Assembly (NCBI GenBank): GCA_022402565.1
Contig: JAKRSC010000028.1
Coordinates: forward strand, 62,001 to 126,000
Length of the DNA: 64,000 nucleotides
DNA from: Hydrotalea sp.
Lineage (GTDB): Bacteria > Bacteroidota > Bacteroidia > Chitinophagales > Chitinophagaceae
Reading direction: 5' to 3'
Of the stretch, positions 62,008 through 64,000 are shown piece by piece. Within the stretch, counting starts at the first letter, position 1, and every line of letters starts with the position of its first letter. Both the position numbers and the translations under genes were made by a program. Below the pieces are notes generated by a model. It did no database searches, was not told where the DNA came from, and saw only the letters and a list, made by a program, of their open reading frames with translations.

Positions 62008-64000
62008 ATGAAGACTCCTATGGTACCTCCTGTTGCGGGAATTTTCAAGGGCATAATTGCCGCAATTCCTCTGCTTTTGCTTGCTTCCAGTTCGCTGGCA
62101 CAACGATCAATTGAACCCCTTAGCGATCCAACAGCTTCTAAGCAGTTGGCCCAAGCGCTCAAAAAGTCGAGCGAGGAAAACTATAAGCGCGCAGTAGAAA
62201 AAGCGCGTAGGTTTAACCTGCCGATAAGCATGAAAGATGAAAAAACCATGCAGGAAGCATATTTAACAGGAATCGATGAAAACGGGTTCCTTCAATACAC
62301 AACAACGTTTAACAATATAGATGCTTCTACAACCTCTGGAGCAATTCACTTATGGCCTGGTGGCAGATCTGGATTAAATTTAGCGGGAGCCTATGATCCA
62401 TTAAGAGATAGACTCGGTATTTGGGATGGGGGTGGATTGCGAAACACCCACGTGGAGCTCATAGGAAGAATTGATTATAGAGGAACAGGAAGCTTGAGCG
62501 ATCATGGAACACACGTTGCTGGAACTATGATTTCTACTGGCGTCAATCCTGTTTCAAAGGGGATGGCTTATGGTTTTCCGAGAATTATTGGATACAGCTT
62601 CAATGAAGAACAACCTAGTATGGCCAATGAATCGCCCAACCTTTTACTATCTAACCACTCTTATGGTGTTATTGCGGGATGGAGTAGAAATGCATCGCAA
62701 AGTAATAGATGGGAATTTTATGGTCGCCCAAATGAAAATGAAGATGTCAATTTTGGTTATTATGATAGTCGCTCTCGTACTTGGGATGACATAGTATATA
62801 AAGCACCTTTTTATCTGCCAGTGAAGTCAGCAGGAAATAACAGAAGCGTGAACGGTCCTGCAGTGGGAGCTGAGTATTTCAGAAGAAATGCTACAGGTAC
62901 TTGGGTGTCAGAAATGAGACCAGAAGGAATTTCCAGCAATGATGGCTACGATATTATTTCAACTTATGGAAATGCTAAAAATATTCTAACCGTTGGAGCT
63001 GTTAACCTAATTGCGAACGGGTTTAATATTACCAATGATGTTGTGCTTTCAAATTTTACCAGTTTTGGCCCAAGCGACGATGGTCGTATTAAGCCTGATT
63101 TAGTTGGTAGTGGCGTTGCCATGGTTTCGCCTATTTCAACTGGAGATAGAGCTTATGGCTCATTAAGTGGAACGTCTATGTCGGCCCCAAATGTAACTGG
63201 TACGCTTGCCCTTCTCCAAGAGTTGTATCATAGAAGAAACAATGCATTTATGCGTGCTTCAACTTTGAAAGGCTTGGCAATTCATACAGTTGATGAAGCT
63301 GGCCCAGCTCCTGGTCCTGATTATAAATTTGGTTGGGGGCTCATTAATGGCGAAAGAGCTGCAAGGGTAATTACACAAAGAGGTGTATCTACAAGAATTA
63401 TTGAAAGAACACTTTCTACAAATCAGGTCGATACATTTAATGTAATAGCAAGCGGTAATGGAGGAAATATTAAAGTCACACTATGCTGGACAGATGTTCC
63501 AGGCGAGGTAACCTCACCAGCTGTTCTTAATGACCCAACCTTGAAGTTGGTGAACGATTTAGATGTTCGATTGGTTCGATTAGCGGATAATGACACTTCT
63601 AGGCCTTGGATACTTTTACCGGGAAATCCTGATGCGCCTGCTACTAGGGGCGATAATATTAGAGATAATGTTGAGGTAATTGAAACTACCCATAATACTA
63701 TTCCGGGAGCTTCCTATCGGGTAATTGTTCGCCATAAAAAAGTTTTATTGGTCAACGACCCTCAGTCTTACTCTTTAATCATTAGTGGAATCGGAGGAAA
63801 CTCTATTGGTGCATCTGCTGCTTCAAATAATGCAGATTCTAGAGTAGACAATGTAACTTTTGGTGGAATTAATAATACAACCAATACAGGATGTGCTACT
63901 TATAGTGATTTCACCACTCTTTCACCAGCCGTTGTATCTCCTGGTCAAATAGTACCTCTGAGTGTTACTTTAGGGACATGCGGAGCGAACAATAATAAAA
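62008..64000 (+). CDS. Subtilisin-like S8 serine protease, 3' end cut by window edge
   Basis: The frame runs from ATG 62008 past base 64000, giving at least 664 residues. Signal peptide IAAIPLLLLASSSLAQ. The catalytic triad is present: D140 (LGIWDGGG), H166 (SDHGTHVAGTM) and S390 (SGTSMSAPNVTGT), with oxyanion Asn in KSAGNNRSV. After the protease domain come P-domain-like beta segments (VTLCWTDVPGEV, LVNDLDVRL, YSLIISG), then GCATYSDFTTLSPAVVSPGQ, which looks like the start of a GEVED-type adhesion domain. It probably is a secreted or surface protease of type IX secretion style. The C-terminal sorting domain is outside the window. Confidence 0.93.
   Translation, partial: MKTPMVPPVAGIFKGIIAAIPLLLLASSSLAQRSIEPLSDPTASKQLAQALKKSSEENYKRAVEKARRFNLPISMKDEKTMQEAYLTGIDENGFLQYTTTFNNIDASTTSGAIHLWPGGRSGLNLAGAYDPLRDRLGIWDGGGLRNTHVELIGRIDYRGTGSLSDHGTHVAGTMISTGVNPVSKGMAYGFPRIIGYSFNEEQPSMANESPNLLLSNHSYGVIAGWSRNASQSNRWEFYGRPNENEDVNFGYYDSRSRTWDDIVYKAPFYLPVKSAGNNRSVNGPAVGAEYFRRNATGTWVSEMRPEGISSNDGYDIISTYGNAKNILTVGAVNLIANGFNITNDVVLSNFTSFGPSDDGRIKPDLVGSGVAMVSPISTGDRAYGSLSGTSMSAPNVTGTLALLQELYHRRNNAFMRASTLKGLAIHTVDEAGPAPGPDYKFGWGLINGERAARVITQRGVSTRIIERTLSTNQVDTFNVIASGNGGNIKVTLCWTDVPGEVTSPAVLNDPTLKLVNDLDVRLVRLADNDTSRPWILLPGNPDAPATRGDNIRDNVEVIETTHNTIPGASYRVIVRHKKVLLVNDPQSYSLIISGIGGNSIGASAASNNADSRVDNVTFGGINNTTNTGCATYSDFTTLSPAVVSPGQIVPLSVTLGTCGANNNK

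Overview
The window looks like chromosomal DNA of a Bacteroidota bacterium, most likely family Chitinophagaceae or a close relative. This rests on gene content (DUF2480, TIGR02757, DUF5689/Calx-beta lipoproteins, GIN/DUF2807 proteins, a two-component regulator propeller kinase, a TlpA-like DUF4369/DUF5106-type thioredoxin, the large tandem amidohydrolase). It also rests on recurrent -7 promoter boxes of the Bacteroidota form TAnnTTTG, AT-rich coding sequence and a lack of strong Shine-Dalgarno sequences. No phage, insertion sequence or CRISPR array was seen.

Layout. 1-12.3 kb is mostly minus strand: a truncated tandem amidohydrolase, a Fic protein with a palindromic operator, an aspartic protease, mnmG with two parS-like palindromes upstream, a CAP protein, ybeY, the divergent feoA-nadD pair, DUF2480, and a PpiD-type foldase. 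12.28-12.83 kb is a non-coding, AT-rich stretch packed with DnaA-box-like 9-mers. It is the best candidate for the chromosomal origin of replication: coding polarity switches there from mostly minus to mostly plus, and mnmG and the parS-like sites lie 5 kb away. 12.8-18.7 kb carries nadA, a secreted TPR protein, a VOC protein, a membrane protein, an esterase and a methyltransferase. 18.7-22.5 kb holds a TlpA-like protein and RecQ (minus). 22.7-25.6 kb holds sugar-phosphate genes (kpsF-type isomerase, manC) and a lipoprotein. 25.6-29.4 kb holds an arginyltransferase-like protein, tRNA-Ile2(CAU) and small minus-strand genes. 29.5-37.7 kb is an AT-rich signalling and envelope segment (propeller histidine kinase, LuxR-type regulator, acyltransferase, several lipoproteins, a GIN-domain lipoprotein).

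38.4-40.9 kb has a trans-sulfuration enzyme, DUF4442 and TIGR02757. 40.98-48.19 kb is a tight operon: GMC oxidoreductase, Tat-tagged gluconate-2-dehydrogenase-subunit-3 family protein, two Gfo/Idh/MocA oxidoreductases, a TIM-barrel isomerase/epimerase, a cytochrome c lipoprotein and a DUF1080 (3-keto-disaccharide hydrolase family) protein. Together they read as a glycoside-3-oxidation and 3-keto-sugar processing pathway that passes electrons to cytochrome c. tadA and superoxide dismutase follow. 49.4-56.2 kb is mixed: small envelope proteins, a broken HigA antitoxin, an FAH-family protein, a YjjG-like phosphatase, a KdnB-like dehydrogenase and an exported RidA. 56.3-60.4 kb encodes an RND efflux adaptor and pump. 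The window closes with a GH5 protein (minus) and a subtilisin-like protease that runs off the right edge.

Strongest observations: the putative oriC with nearby parS-like sites, the 3-keto-glycoside operon, the palindromic operator of the Fic gene, and the decayed HigA gene. All calls come from reading the sequence; no database search was run.
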